Assembly: GCA_019359245.1 (NCBI GenBank)
Contig: JAHHHR010000057.1
Coordinates: forward strand, 1 to 48,322
Reading direction: 5' to 3'
From: Nostoc desertorum CM1-VF14
Lineage (GTDB): Bacteria > Cyanobacteriota > Cyanobacteriia > Cyanobacteriales > Nostocaceae
DNA: 48,322 nt
Every line of letters begins with the position of its first letter. The stretch's first letter is position 1. Of the stretch, positions 24,134 through 32,396 are shown in pieces. A program made the position numbers and the translations under genes. The notes beneath the pieces were generated by a model. It did not search any database. It worked only from the letters and a program-made list of their open reading frames with translations, and was not told where the DNA came from.

Positions 24134-25949
24134 CTAGAACACCGATTCAGTAATCGAGAAACAAAAGAAAAATCAGCCCAGAGAGAAGTAAATAGTGGGA
24201 AAAAAAGCAGCGAAAAGGCTTGTCAGTCAATGCTTATAGCAACAAACAAGCTGTAAGAGATATTTAACAAAATCTCTTGGAGAGGGATAAGCTGAATTGA
24301 GGTAAATTTAGGTAATAAATGTGTGCTTTGCTAACGAAGAATCTACGTATGCGACCAGAAAATTGGAATCCACCAATAGAATTATCAGCACTAGAGCAAA
24401 GTATCGTTAAGCGGATTAAACGAGCAAAGCTGTTTACGTTCTTACGGGAATATCGCCATCAATTATTTGATGAGGAATTTCAAGCAGAACTGAGCAAGTT
24501 GTATGCAGATTCTCCAAAAGGGCATCCACCAGTACCACCAGCACAGTTGGCATTAACCACTATCTTGCAAGCGTACACAGGTGCTTCGGATGCGGAGGCG
24601 ATTGAAGCATTGAGCATGGACAGGCGTTGGCAGTTAGTGCTTGATTGCATAGATTGTGAAAATGCTCCGTTTTCTCAGGCGACGCTGGTCAGATTTCGCA
24701 CAGCCCTAATTGTCCAAGGTCTTGACCGTAGGCTGATTGAGAGAACTGTAGAATTAGCCCAGCAAACCAAGGAGTTTGGTTCAAGACAGTTACGGGCAGC
24801 ACTGGATTCCAGCCCACTGTGGGGAGCATCAAAGGTTGAAGATACATATAATTTACTGGGTCACGCGCTCAAAAAAGCGATTGGTGTGATAGCTAACCAG
24901 CAGGGGCGGGGGCTGGCGGAAATAGCCAATGACATTGGGATAGATATCGTTGCAAGTTCGAGCTTAAAAGCGGCTTTAGACTTAAACTGGGACGACCCAG
25001 ACCAGAAAAATTTGGCTTTGGGGATTGTTCTGGAAGCTTTAGAGCGATTTGAGACTTTTGTACAAGCGCAACCTGAAAATATTGAACATCCTCAAGTTCA
25101 AAGGGCGTTGGAAACCGCAAGGCAGATTGAAGCCCAAGATGTGGAAGTGGATGCTCATGGTGAGATAAAACTACTCTCTGGTGTTGCCAAAGAACGACGC
25201 ATCTCAATCGAAGATGAAGAGATGAGACATGGACGTAAAAGTAAAAGCCAGCGATTTGATGGTTATAAACGCCATATCTTACGAGATTTAGATAGTGGAC
25301 TGGTTCGAGCCGTTGGAATCACAAGAGCAAATATTCCTGAAGCATCTGTTACTGATGCAATTGCCATCGACTTAAAATGCCAGAAAGTGAACTTGGTTGA
25401 GTTACACATTGACCGCGCTTACCTGAGTAGTTCCTTGGTTCAAAACAGAACTGATGAACTAGTTATTTACTGCAAAGCTTGGCAAGTAAGAAATAGCCAG
25501 CAGTTTCCCAAAACTGCTTTTATCTTGGACTGGGACAATCATACTATTTGCTGCCCTAATCAAGTCACTTTACCTTTTACCGTTGGTGGCAAAGTTCAGT
25601 TTCCCAAAAATATTTGTGCCACTTGTCCAGTCCGAGAGCGTTGTACTACTTCCAAAACTGGACGCAGCGTTTCTATTCATCCTGATGAACCTTTATTTCG
25701 AGAACTACAACAACGTCAATTAACTCCTGCTGGTCGTGCCAAGCTTCGAGAACGTGTTGCTGTTGAGCATTCTTTATCTCACATTGGTCGGTGGCAAGGA
25801 GATCAAGCTCGTTACATTGGTACTCGCAAAAATCTATTTGACCTTCGCCGTACCGCAGTCGTCCATAATCTTCATGTCCTTGCCAAAATTTTTACTAACA
25901 CTACTGAGCAGTCTGCTACTTAATTCTGATTACTGAATCGGTGTTCTAG
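24134..25949 (+). mobile_element. IS1182-family insertion sequence, complete, flanked by CTAG
   Basis: The terminal repeats AACACCGATTCAGTAATC and GATTACTGAATCGGTGTT are exact inverses. They are flanked by CTAG on each side (24134-24137 and 25946-25949). Keeping one CTAG and deleting the rest restores the IS4 transposase frame exactly, so CTAG is the 4-bp target duplication. The second copy at the left edge of the window ends in the same way. Confidence 0.93.
24319..25923 (+). CDS. IS1182-family transposase
   Basis: 534 residues, intact. The N-terminal region has LYADSPKGHPPVPPAQLALT and the block AIEALSMDRRWQLVLDC. The catalytic part includes LRAALDSSPLWG (first Asp), SQRFDGYKRHIL, ELHIDRAYLS (second Asp) and the C-terminal VEHSLSHIGRWQGDQARYIG (Glu). 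A CATCPVRERC cysteine pair lies in between. A start at the internal ATG (24349, MRPENWNPP) is equally possible. Confidence 0.93.
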   Translation: MCALLTKNLRMRPENWNPPIELSALEQSIVKRIKRAKLFTFLREYRHQLFDEEFQAELSKLYADSPKGHPPVPPAQLALTTILQAYTGASDAEAIEALSMDRRWQLVLDCIDCENAPFSQATLVRFRTALIVQGLDRRLIERTVELAQQTKEFGSRQLRAALDSSPLWGASKVEDTYNLLGHALKKAIGVIANQQGRGLAEIANDIGIDIVASSSLKAALDLNWDDPDQKNLALGIVLEALERFETFVQAQPENIEHPQVQRALETARQIEAQDVEVDAHGEIKLLSGVAKERRISIEDEEMRHGRKSKSQRFDGYKRHILRDLDSGLVRAVGITRANIPEASVTDAIAIDLKCQKVNLVELHIDRAYLSSSLVQNRTDELVIYCKAWQVRNSQQFPKTAFILDWDNHTICCPNQVTLPFTVGGKVQFPKNICATCPVRERCTTSKTGRSVSIHPDEPLFRELQQRQLTPAGRAKLRERVAVEHSLSHIGRWQGDQARYIGTRKNLFDLRRTAVVHNLHVLAKIFTNTTEQSAT

Positions 25950-26766
25950 GTTTTGTGCCGAGAAATTGAAAACTTTTTCTAATAACTTTTCTGGAAGCCT
26001 TGCCCTGGCTTGGCAGTAAGCACTCGTATCTGTTGAAGGCACTTCTACTTCTTCTTGAGCTAAATGTGCAATTATTTTACTGACCGCATTATGGCAAGTT
26101 TTATCCGTATCCAAAACTTGTGATAAAAACGCCCACAATGTTATCAATGGGTCAAATAATCGCTTTTTGTATTTTATCTTTAGCTCAGATATGGCTTGTT
26201 TAATTACCGATTCTGGCAATAGTTCTTTAAAAGGTAGCCCCAAACTCTGACTAAATTTGTCCTTGAGAATTTCTACTCGTAATGTCACAGTAGTAGTAAT
26301 TTTGATTTTGGCTTATTCGTCTCAAACACAGTATTTCACGGACGAGTAAGCTTTTTTTACCTTCAAAAATTTTTGGGGCAACCATACATCATCTTTTCGG
26401 AAGCGATCACCTGTATCATCCCATTACTGCGCTCTCTAACATTAAAAGCTGTATTCCTTGTTGTGTATGGCTTATAGCTTTTCTTAGTGCCATTCGATTC
26501 GGAACCAAAACTTGAGTAACATAGGTCTCAAATACCGACGCATTGGTACCGCCAGTAAAAGTCATTGCAGCAATGATACCTTCTAACGATATTGCTCCAA
26601 TCATCGTCACATTTTTGCCCCGACCGTCAGGACGAGTACCATAAGCACGACTACCTCATCGGTGAACGAGCAAACAGTCTAGTCATAGCGATGTTAACTC
26701 CCGCTTCATCGATAAACACTAAGTCTTTGAGATTGACCTCCCCAATAGTTGTCCAATACTCTACCC

Positions 26767-27162
26767 TCAGTTGTTGCACTCGTTCTGTGTATTTTTCACT
26801 TGCGTGCAATGTTTTTTTTTGCGCGTCAGATTCAATTTTTGAGTCATTCTGCCCATTGTCGCTCGGCTAACTTTGACACCTGTTCGCTCCTCCAATCGCG
26901 AGCATAACTCCACCAAAATTGCATCATTATCTTCTTCCACCAAAGTCACTATCAATGCTATCTGTTCGCTGTTGAGTTTAGCCGTATTACCGCCACCATG
27001 TGCCTTCGGCTCAACTGTCTTGCTAATTCGATATCGCTTTACTAGCTTCTGGATAAACGTTAAGCTCACACTAAATCTTTTTGCCAGGTGTCTTTGAGAA
27101 CCTTCTTGATTTTTATATGCATCAATCACTTTTTGGCGAAGGTCAGTGGAGTATGCTTTCAT
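26767..27162 (-). pseudogene. IS630 transposase, N-terminal fragment
   Basis: 131 codons: the HTH part SQRHLAKRFSVSLTFIQKLV and the linker KAHGGGNTAKLNSEQIA up to a nine-A run, after which the frame is lost. The sense continuation is found one base off: ASEKYTERVQQLRVEYWTTI then VNLKDLVFIDEAGVNIAM, down to ~26655. Slippery A runs can be programmed frameshift sites in insertion sequences, but further damage downstream makes the whole gene a pseudogene here. Confidence 0.85.
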
Positions 27163-27411
27163 CCCAGATACACTTTGCTACAGCATTCATCAGAACTCTT
27201 GCATAAATATTTTGTGGTATAATTTTTGGTTATCTTGATTTCAGTTTTGGCAATTAAAATAGGAAGAAATTATCAATTTTCTCAATGAAGTATTATCAAG
27301 CGATGCCTACGGCGGGCTGCGCCTACGCTAACTAAATTTTTGGTAGCAAACACAGTTTCAGTTATTGATTAATTACTGAATTTACTTGTTAACTTAATTT
27401 TTTAATCCGAT

Positions 27412-27912
27412 TTATAGAGCTAATTCGTGATTATAAATTCCCGCAATTAAATTCGACCTTAAGCCAAAACGTCGGCGACGATTTCGATATCTATCAGACA
27501 AAATTTTAAATATCTTTAGACGACGATTTACGTGTTCAACAGTAATTCTTAATCGATTGAGTTCTCGATTATATTTTTTCTGATCTTTTGTTAACTTCTT
27601 ACCCTTCGGTTTTTTAATTGGTGTTTCACTTAATTGATGGATTTTTTTTATCCCTTGATACCCTTTATCCGCTATGACTTTGAGTAATTCTCCAAATCTT
27701 ACATTGCTGGTTTTAAACAGCCTAAAATCATGAATTCTCCCCAAGCCGTGCCCTAAACAGATGATTTGGCTACTTTTTTGGTGGATAATCACCTGCGTTT
27801 TTAAAGTATGTTCTCCTTGTTTCCCGCTAAAAAATCTTTTTTGCCCAATCTTAGGTCTTTCAATTCGGCTTTCCATGACATCCATCACAACCAAATTTTC
27901 TTCAAATGACAT
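27412..27912 (-). CDS. IS5-family transposase, second frame (catalytic DDE part)
   Basis: 166 codons. It carries VVMDVMESRIERPKI (first Asp), VIADKGYQGIKK (second Asp) and NRLRITVEHVNRRLKIFKIL (Glu of DDE), ending RSNLIAGIYNHELAL. It probably needs the upstream frame to be functional. Its own ATG at 27912 lies inside the overlap. Confidence 0.85.
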   Translation of the reverse strand: MSFEENLVVMDVMESRIERPKIGQKRFFSGKQGEHTLKTQVIIHQKSSQIICLGHGLGRIHDFRLFKTSNVRFGELLKVIADKGYQGIKKIHQLSETPIKKPKGKKLTKDQKKYNRELNRLRITVEHVNRRLKIFKILSDRYRNRRRRFGLRSNLIAGIYNHELAL

Positions 27913-28235
27913 TTTCCATAATTCTTTTTTCCCAGGTAACTAAACTTTTTTGACTTAATTAATATATTTTCAATCTTATAAACTGTCCGACAAACTGCGG
28001 ATTCTGAAAGTCCCCAGTCTAATCCGATATGATAGTAAGTACGGTATTCCCTCCAGTACTGAATAACCATTAAAACTTGGTCTTCAATAATTAGTTTAGG
28101 CCGGCGACCTGGTTCCTTTTTATTTTGAGCATCAGCTTTAACTACATCAACCATTAACTCAAAAGTTTTACGGCTTACTCCAGTCATGCGTTTAAATTTT
28201 CTCGAAGTAAGCTGTTTAGCTTTCTCTATTTTCAC
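27885..28235 (-). CDS. IS5-family transposase, first frame (HTH part)
   Basis: 116 residues with an HTH-like N-terminal domain (RKFKRMTGVSRKTFELMVD, RRPKLIIEDQVLMVIQYWRE, LSESAVCRTVYKIE). It overlaps the second frame by 28 bp. In IS5-group elements of this architecture the full transposase is often made by frameshifting in the overlap; here that is inferred from the overlap alone. Confidence 0.85.
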   Translation of the reverse strand: MKIEKAKQLTSRKFKRMTGVSRKTFELMVDVVKADAQNKKEPGRRPKLIIEDQVLMVIQYWREYRTYYHIGLDWGLSESAVCRTVYKIENILIKSKKFSYLGKKNYGKCHLKKIWL

Positions 28236-28306
28236 TGCTCCTCAAAGTCCTAGTCGCAAATTTTAAAATTTTTTATTATACCACAAAAGACTTTTGCAAG
28301 AGGTCT

Positions 28307-28560
28307 CATAATTCAAAACCTCATAAGATGTCAAATGGGTTCTATAATTTGACTGTGGTGCTTTCGTTCCGAAGAGTGCGCCTCGACGGTTGGGTATTTT
28401 ATCCGGAGCAAGTACCAAACTCCAGTAGCGCACTAAAGCCAAAAATTTAAATGAAAAGTTTTGTAAAGATAGCTGAGATTTTGCAGAGAATTGGAACTGA
28501 AAGCTTGAAATAGAAATAGCAGCATAAAGACACTGTTCTGTTAATATAGCGGAGTCTTCA
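28307..28560. other. Leader region of the sigma-like/CHAT gene set
   Basis: 254 bp with no gene seen, from the IS5 end to the sigma-like start. Only a weak GCGGAG Shine-Dalgarno-like string precedes that start. No clear operator or terminator is seen. Confidence 0.4.
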
Positions 28561-29202
28561 ATGAATCAGACAGCCAGAGATAAATTAGATGAACAGCTAT
28601 TAGAGTTAGCAATAGTTGCCCAACAGCACCCTCCACTTACTCATGGGCGAAGGGTAGCCTTGTCCAAGTTGATTAATGCAATTGTCTTGTCTGGAAAAGT
28701 TTGCCACCCTCAGAGTGGAAAGTTTACTTTTAATCTTTATGAAGATATTTATCATGAAGCACTTCAAGAACTTTTACTCTATATTTGTCAAAATATTGAC
28801 AAATATGATGCAAAGCGTGCCAGTGTAATAGCATGGGTGAATTTTCTTTTAGAAAGAAGATTTTTTTCAGAAGGTATTACAAAAGTGCTTGGTAGACGGG
28901 AGATAACAAAGGTTCCTATCCAGGATAATCTAGCAGTACCAGAAGAACCAGAAGATTTGACTCAGATAGTTAAAGAATATATCGAATTAGATCCAGAAAA
29001 CGTGTTTAAAGAGAAACATATAAATGCTTGTCCTCAAGCTAATTTTCAGGCATTGGTACAGCGACGATTATCGGGAAAATCTTGGCAAGAGATTGCAGCA
29101 GAGTTTGAGATAAATGTTGGGACTATCAGTAGTTTTTATTCTCGATGTATTAGTATATTTGCTCCAGAGTTAAGAAAATACTGTAGTAATGAGTCAAATT
29201 AA
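28561..29202 (+). CDS. Sigma-70-like/ECF-like regulator with C-terminal HTH
   Basis: 213 residues. The central part (YEDIYHEALQELLLYICQNI, RASVIAWVNFLLERRFF) resembles sigma region 2. The C-terminal SGKSWQEIAAEFEINVGTISSFYSRC (in parts) resembles the region-4 helix-turn-helix. It is too short for a full sigma-70 and lacks recognised -10/-35 signatures, so a sigma-like regulator is the cautious call. Genes of this type often precede DUF1822 and CHAT genes in cyanobacteria, as they do here. It is the first of four same-strand genes, with the DUF1822 gene 15 bp downstream. A broken paralogue lies at 21250. Confidence 0.78.
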   Translation: MNQTARDKLDEQLLELAIVAQQHPPLTHGRRVALSKLINAIVLSGKVCHPQSGKFTFNLYEDIYHEALQELLLYICQNIDKYDAKRASVIAWVNFLLERRFFSEGITKVLGRREITKVPIQDNLAVPEEPEDLTQIVKEYIELDPENVFKEKHINACPQANFQALVQRRLSGKSWQEIAAEFEINVGTISSFYSRCISIFAPELRKYCSNESN

Positions 29203-29217
29203 GAGGTAGGAAGATAG

Positions 29218-30171
29218 ATGATTAACTTATCAGAATCGTTAACCGTTACTTTACCGATTAGCTCACAAGCTTATCAGTTAGCGGAACAATTTAGTCTTCA
29301 TTATCGCAATCCAGACAAAGCTCAACAAGTCTATCGCAATACCTTGGCGGTATGGACAGTAAGATTTTACTTGCAGTGCATGGCAATAGAAACAAATTGG
29401 GAAGCTAGTCTGAGCATGAATCCAGCAACACAAACTTTAATGAGTGTTGCTGATTTGGAAGTTCAAGGATTAGGAAAGATAGAATGTTGCCCTGTATTAC
29501 CAATTGATAATTTTGTTCGCATTCCATTAGAAGATTGCGTAGACAGAATTGGTTATGTAGTTGTAAAACTTAACGAATCACAAAAACAAGCAACTTTGTT
29601 GGGATTTATCAAAACAGTGCCAGAAAACGGTGAATTAGCCATCAGCCAGCTTCAGTCAATTGATGTAATGCTGTTACAGTTAAGCCGACCCACCCAAGTA
29701 AAACAGCCAATTCACCTGCAACAGTGGTTAAATAATATTTTTGACATAGGTTGGGAAAGTATTGAATCTTTCTTTGGTATGGTTCAAAAAACTAGTTTTG
29801 CTTATAGATATAGAACGACACAACAGAATACTAGAATTCAAAAAAATCAAAATCTGAAAGTAGAAAGAGGTAAGCTCCTAAATTTAGGACAACATACACA
29901 AGCTGAAACAATAATTTTGTTCGTTGAACTCAATCCTACTGCTAATGAAGAAATAGATATATGGGTGAAAGTATATCCGGGAGATAGCCAAAAATATTTG
30001 CCAGAGGATCTGCAATTATTAATATTGGATGAGAACGGCATAGCTGTTATGCAAGCCATTGCTAGAAATGCGGAAAATATTCAAGTAAATTTTCAGGGAA
30101 AAGTAGAAGAAGAGTTCAGTATTGAGCTAATATTAAATGGAGAAACTTGGATAGAAAAGTTTGTAGTTTAA
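29218..30171 (+). CDS. DUF1822-family protein
   Basis: 317 residues. The N-terminal SQAYQLAEQFSLHYRNPDKAQ and QVYRNTLAVWTVRFYLQCMAIETNW in parts are the hallmark of cyanobacterial DUF1822 proteins, whose function is unknown. The C-terminal ~90 residues form a beta-rich segment with repeated acidic/aromatic turns (IDIWVKVYPGDSQKYLPED). GTAGGAAG lies just before the ATG. It is 15 bp from the sigma-like gene and is almost certainly co-transcribed. A perfect 10-bp inverted repeat follows its stop. Confidence 0.85.
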   Translation: MINLSESLTVTLPISSQAYQLAEQFSLHYRNPDKAQQVYRNTLAVWTVRFYLQCMAIETNWEASLSMNPATQTLMSVADLEVQGLGKIECCPVLPIDNFVRIPLEDCVDRIGYVVVKLNESQKQATLLGFIKTVPENGELAISQLQSIDVMLLQLSRPTQVKQPIHLQQWLNNIFDIGWESIESFFGMVQKTSFAYRYRTTQQNTRIQKNQNLKVERGKLLNLGQHTQAETIILFVELNPTANEEIDIWVKVYPGDSQKYLPEDLQLLILDENGIAVMQAIARNAENIQVNFQGKVEEEFSIELILNGETWIEKFVV

Positions 30172-30177
30172 AATAAT

Positions 30178-30206
30178 CATTAGTCATTTTGTATAGATGA
30201 CTAATG
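30178..30206. promoter_or_regulatory. Perfect 10-bp inverted repeat between the DUF1822 and CHAT genes
   Basis: CATTAGTCAT and ATGACTAATG flank a 9-nt spacer, just after the DUF1822 stop and 22 bp before the CHAT start. It could be a stem in the polycistronic mRNA that sets relative expression, a weak terminator without a T tract, or an operator. Confidence 0.55.
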
Positions 30207-30228
30207 TTAAAATAAAAATCATGGGTAT

Positions 30229-32238
30229 ATGGGCAAATTAGTTGTTCTTAAACTAGATGGAGATTTGGAGCATCATGGATTCCGAGTGACACTGGAAATT
30301 GGCCAAGAGAACGCACGTTCAGACTTGGAAATTCAGGGAAATTTACCTGCATCCCCTGATTTACTTCACTCTTTAAACCAGTGGCGGGACAGCTATTGTA
30401 ATTTAGCTGTAAATAATCGGATCAAGCCGAAGGAGATTATTTACAGTGGTTCCATAAATAGACAAATTAATGAGTGCAGCAAATCAGCAAACCAATTAGG
30501 CAAGCATCTACAAGATTGGTTAGATTCTGCTGAATTTAGGGTAGTCAATAATACTTTACGTGAAGAATTAAATCGAGAGGAAACAATTCGTGTATTAATT
30601 TGTAGCGATAATTCTCAAATACAACAGCTTCCCTGGCATTTATGGGATTTTTTTCAGAAATTTACTAAAGCAGAATTTGCTTTTAGTACAATAGCATTTC
30701 AAAAAATAGTAAATTCCCAACCAAAAGCAAAAGTAAAAATTTTGGCAGTTTTAGGTAATAGTCATGGGATTGATGTTAAAAAAGATAGAGAATTTTTAAT
30801 AAATTTACCTAATACTGAAACACTTTTTCTTGTAGAACCGCAACGTAAGGAACTGAACAATAAATTATGGGAGCAGCCTTGGCAGATTTTATTTTTTGCT
30901 GGGCATAGTGAAACTAATGATGATGCAGGTATAATTCATCTCAATCAACAAGAGAGCTTAACAATTGAAGAATTAAAGTTCGCTTTAAGAAGTGCGATCT
31001 CTCAAGGATTACAACTAGCAATTTTTAACTCCTGTGATGGATTGGGGTTAGCTCGTCAGTTAGCTGCTTTACACATTCCGCAAATGATTGTGATGCGCGA
31101 GCCTGTACCGGATCGAGTAGCACAGGAATTTTTAAAGTATTTTTTGAAGGCTTTCACAACTGGCAATTCTCTCTATTTAGCATTGCGTCAAGCAAGAGAG
31201 CAATTGCAAGGGCTAGAAAATAATTATCCTAATGCTACTTGGTTGCCCGTTATCTTTCAGAATCAAGGTGTAATTCCACCAACTTGGCAAGACTTGCTCG
31301 AACGTCCCCTCAACTCGTCTCTATCTGATAAAACCCAAATCCCAAATATTCTTTTGTTCTTTGGTCGGCGTTACGAACTGGCGACACTCACCCAGGCAAT
31401 TGAGCAAGGAACGCGCTTGATTGCAATTACAGGGATGGAGGGTATCGGCAAAACGGCTGTAGCAGCAAAACTTGCCACAGCTTTGCAATCTAGTTTTCAG
31501 CAAACTCTGTGGTTTGGGTTTCATCTGACTCCACCAACAATAGATTCGCTTCCACCTCTACTACCCCAAACCCTGTTTGTTTTTGATGGTTGGGATCGGA
31601 TTTTGGGTGGCAATCGCGCGGGGCAATATCGTTTAGAATACGAATTTTACGCTGGTTTTTTGCGCTCTGTAGTGCAAACGAATCATTCGAGTTGTGTGAT
31701 TTTGACCAGTCGAGAACAACCAGAGGGATTAAATACTTTGAGTGGGAATGGTGCAGTTATTTTCCCACTCAGTGGTTTGATGGAAGGGGCAATTGAGCTT
31801 TTGCAGCATCATCAACTCATCTTTGATGCCCAGCAGTGGATTGCCTTAGTAAATCAGTATGGTGGCAATCCCTTATTTTTAAACATGGCAGCAAATTTTA
31901 TTCAGGAATTATTTGCTGGGGATGTGGGAGAGTTTTTAGCTTCTGGAACCTTAGTTACGGGTGAATTTGAGCCATTAGTGGCGCAATGGTTGAGGCAGAT
32001 TTCGATGCTGGAACAAATCCTAATTAAGTATTTGGCTACACAAGCGCAGGGATTGACTCGTGAAGAAATACTATTCCATCTTGGAAATCATCTTTCAAAT
32101 GGAGATATTTTGGCTGCGCTTTTATCCTTAAAGCGCAGGGCATTAGTAGAAACTATCAAAGACGATAATAAGGAACGCTTTTTTTTACAACCCGTAATTT
32201 TTAAATGCGTCCAGCGTTTATTTCTCTCGAAAGAGTAG
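30229..32238 (+). CDS. CHAT caspase-like protease fused to a STAND NTPase
   Basis: 669 residues. Residues ~100-340 form a CHAT domain with the catalytic dyad His226 (FFAGHSE) and Cys269 (FNSCDGLGLA). Residues ~365-640 form a STAND/NB-ARC NTPase with a P-loop GMEGIGKT (402-409, Lys408), a Walker B-like LFVFDGWDR (~450) and a winged-helix tail ending LQPVIFKCVQRLFL. There is no WD40 or TPR sensor after the NTPase, so the trigger must come through a partner. CHAT-STAND proteins are cyanobacterial analogues of caspase regulators, implicated by family in cell death and defence. The neighbours suggest that DUF1822 and the sigma-like protein are substrates or regulators; this is inference. Confidence 0.88.
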   Translation: MGKLVVLKLDGDLEHHGFRVTLEIGQENARSDLEIQGNLPASPDLLHSLNQWRDSYCNLAVNNRIKPKEIIYSGSINRQINECSKSANQLGKHLQDWLDSAEFRVVNNTLREELNREETIRVLICSDNSQIQQLPWHLWDFFQKFTKAEFAFSTIAFQKIVNSQPKAKVKILAVLGNSHGIDVKKDREFLINLPNTETLFLVEPQRKELNNKLWEQPWQILFFAGHSETNDDAGIIHLNQQESLTIEELKFALRSAISQGLQLAIFNSCDGLGLARQLAALHIPQMIVMREPVPDRVAQEFLKYFLKAFTTGNSLYLALRQAREQLQGLENNYPNATWLPVIFQNQGVIPPTWQDLLERPLNSSLSDKTQIPNILLFFGRRYELATLTQAIEQGTRLIAITGMEGIGKTAVAAKLATALQSSFQQTLWFGFHLTPPTIDSLPPLLPQTLFVFDGWDRILGGNRAGQYRLEYEFYAGFLRSVVQTNHSSCVILTSREQPEGLNTLSGNGAVIFPLSGLMEGAIELLQHHQLIFDAQQWIALVNQYGGNPLFLNMAANFIQELFAGDVGEFLASGTLVTGEFEPLVAQWLRQISMLEQILIKYLATQAQGLTREEILFHLGNHLSNGDILAALLSLKRRALVETIKDDNKERFFLQPVIFKCVQRLFLSKE

Positions 32239-32319
32239 CAGCCAAACTCATTTAACCGCCACCACATCCGCTACCACCTCCATTTTCATACAGAATTGGT
32301 ATAATTGTGATCGCAACTG

Positions 32320-32360
32320 AGAATAATTTAATTGTAAAGATTATGTATAATTCTCAGTAA
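32320..32360. promoter_or_regulatory. Hairpin between the CHAT and kinase genes
   Basis: ACTGAGAAT ... ATTCTCAGT forms a 9-bp stem around ~23 nt of AT-rich loop, 37 bp before the kinase start. There is no T tract, so it is not a standard terminator. It may be an operator or an mRNA structure near the kinase start. Confidence 0.4.
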
Positions 32361-32396
32361 TTTCAATGCTGTTTGCATTTAGCCAATCCTGAATTT

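Larger units (their letters stand above)
21681..26495 (-). mobile_element. IS4-family element, itself interrupted twice; transposase is a pseudogene
   Basis: The ends GAATGGCACTAAG and GTGCCATTC are flanked by GATTCGGAACC on both sides (21670-21680 and 26496-26506), an 11-bp target duplication inside IS630. The transposase reads on the minus strand from 26288 (MTLRVEILKDKFSQSLGLPF). Removing the IS1182 copy at CTAG and the ISAs1 copy at its 10-bp duplication restores continuous frame through QNLEAKVTQEHLWCGRNVKV, IDGSTVSMPDT and ENQKEYPQPSTQKEECG. One further shift near 22600 gives TGA/TAA instead of the usual GFP/VAKIGV region. The C-terminal part is 21715-22608. The element was therefore inactive independently of the insertions, or drifted afterwards. 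Confidence 0.92.
21370..27190 (-). mobile_element. Decayed IS630-family element, host of the nested insertions (right boundary approximate)
   Basis: Transposase pieces lie at 26767-27162 (N-terminal HTH, MKAYSTDLRQKVIDAYKN), 26507-26760 (frameshifted DDE region with VFIDEAGV and MIGAISLEG) and 21379-21669 (C-terminal, VVMDNFSSHKV ... THCCYYIAPN). Joining across the IS4 insertion at one copy of GATTCGGAACC continues VTQVLVPN directly into LWPGATVVMDNFSSHK. A run of nine A at about 26811, a lost base near 26655 and further shifts near 21550 kill the frame. The left end starts at the TA at 21370. The right end lies between 27163 and the IS5 end. Confidence 0.85.
27191..28306 (-). mobile_element. 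IS5-family element (two overlapping reading frames)
   Basis: Imperfect terminal repeats: left AACTCTTGCATAAATATTTT, right complement ACCTCTTGCAAAAGTCTTTT, both continuing into GTGGTATAAT. It adjoins the end of the IS630 remnant. It contains two overlapping transposase frames (27885-28235 and 27412-27912). A non-coding repeat GCCTACGGCGGGCTGCGCC (about 27304) of a type common in Nostoc lies in its 3' part. Confidence 0.8.

Noticed and set aside
26811..26825. Programmed frameshift at the nine-A run making IS630 functional
   Set aside because: The downstream frame has further frameshifts near 26655 and 21550 and is split by IS4, so the element cannot be active whatever happens at the A run.
27185..27190. 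Exact right end of the IS630 element
   Set aside because: The left end TAGCGGTTCTC has no convincing inverted partner before the IS5 end, so no exact boundary is claimed.
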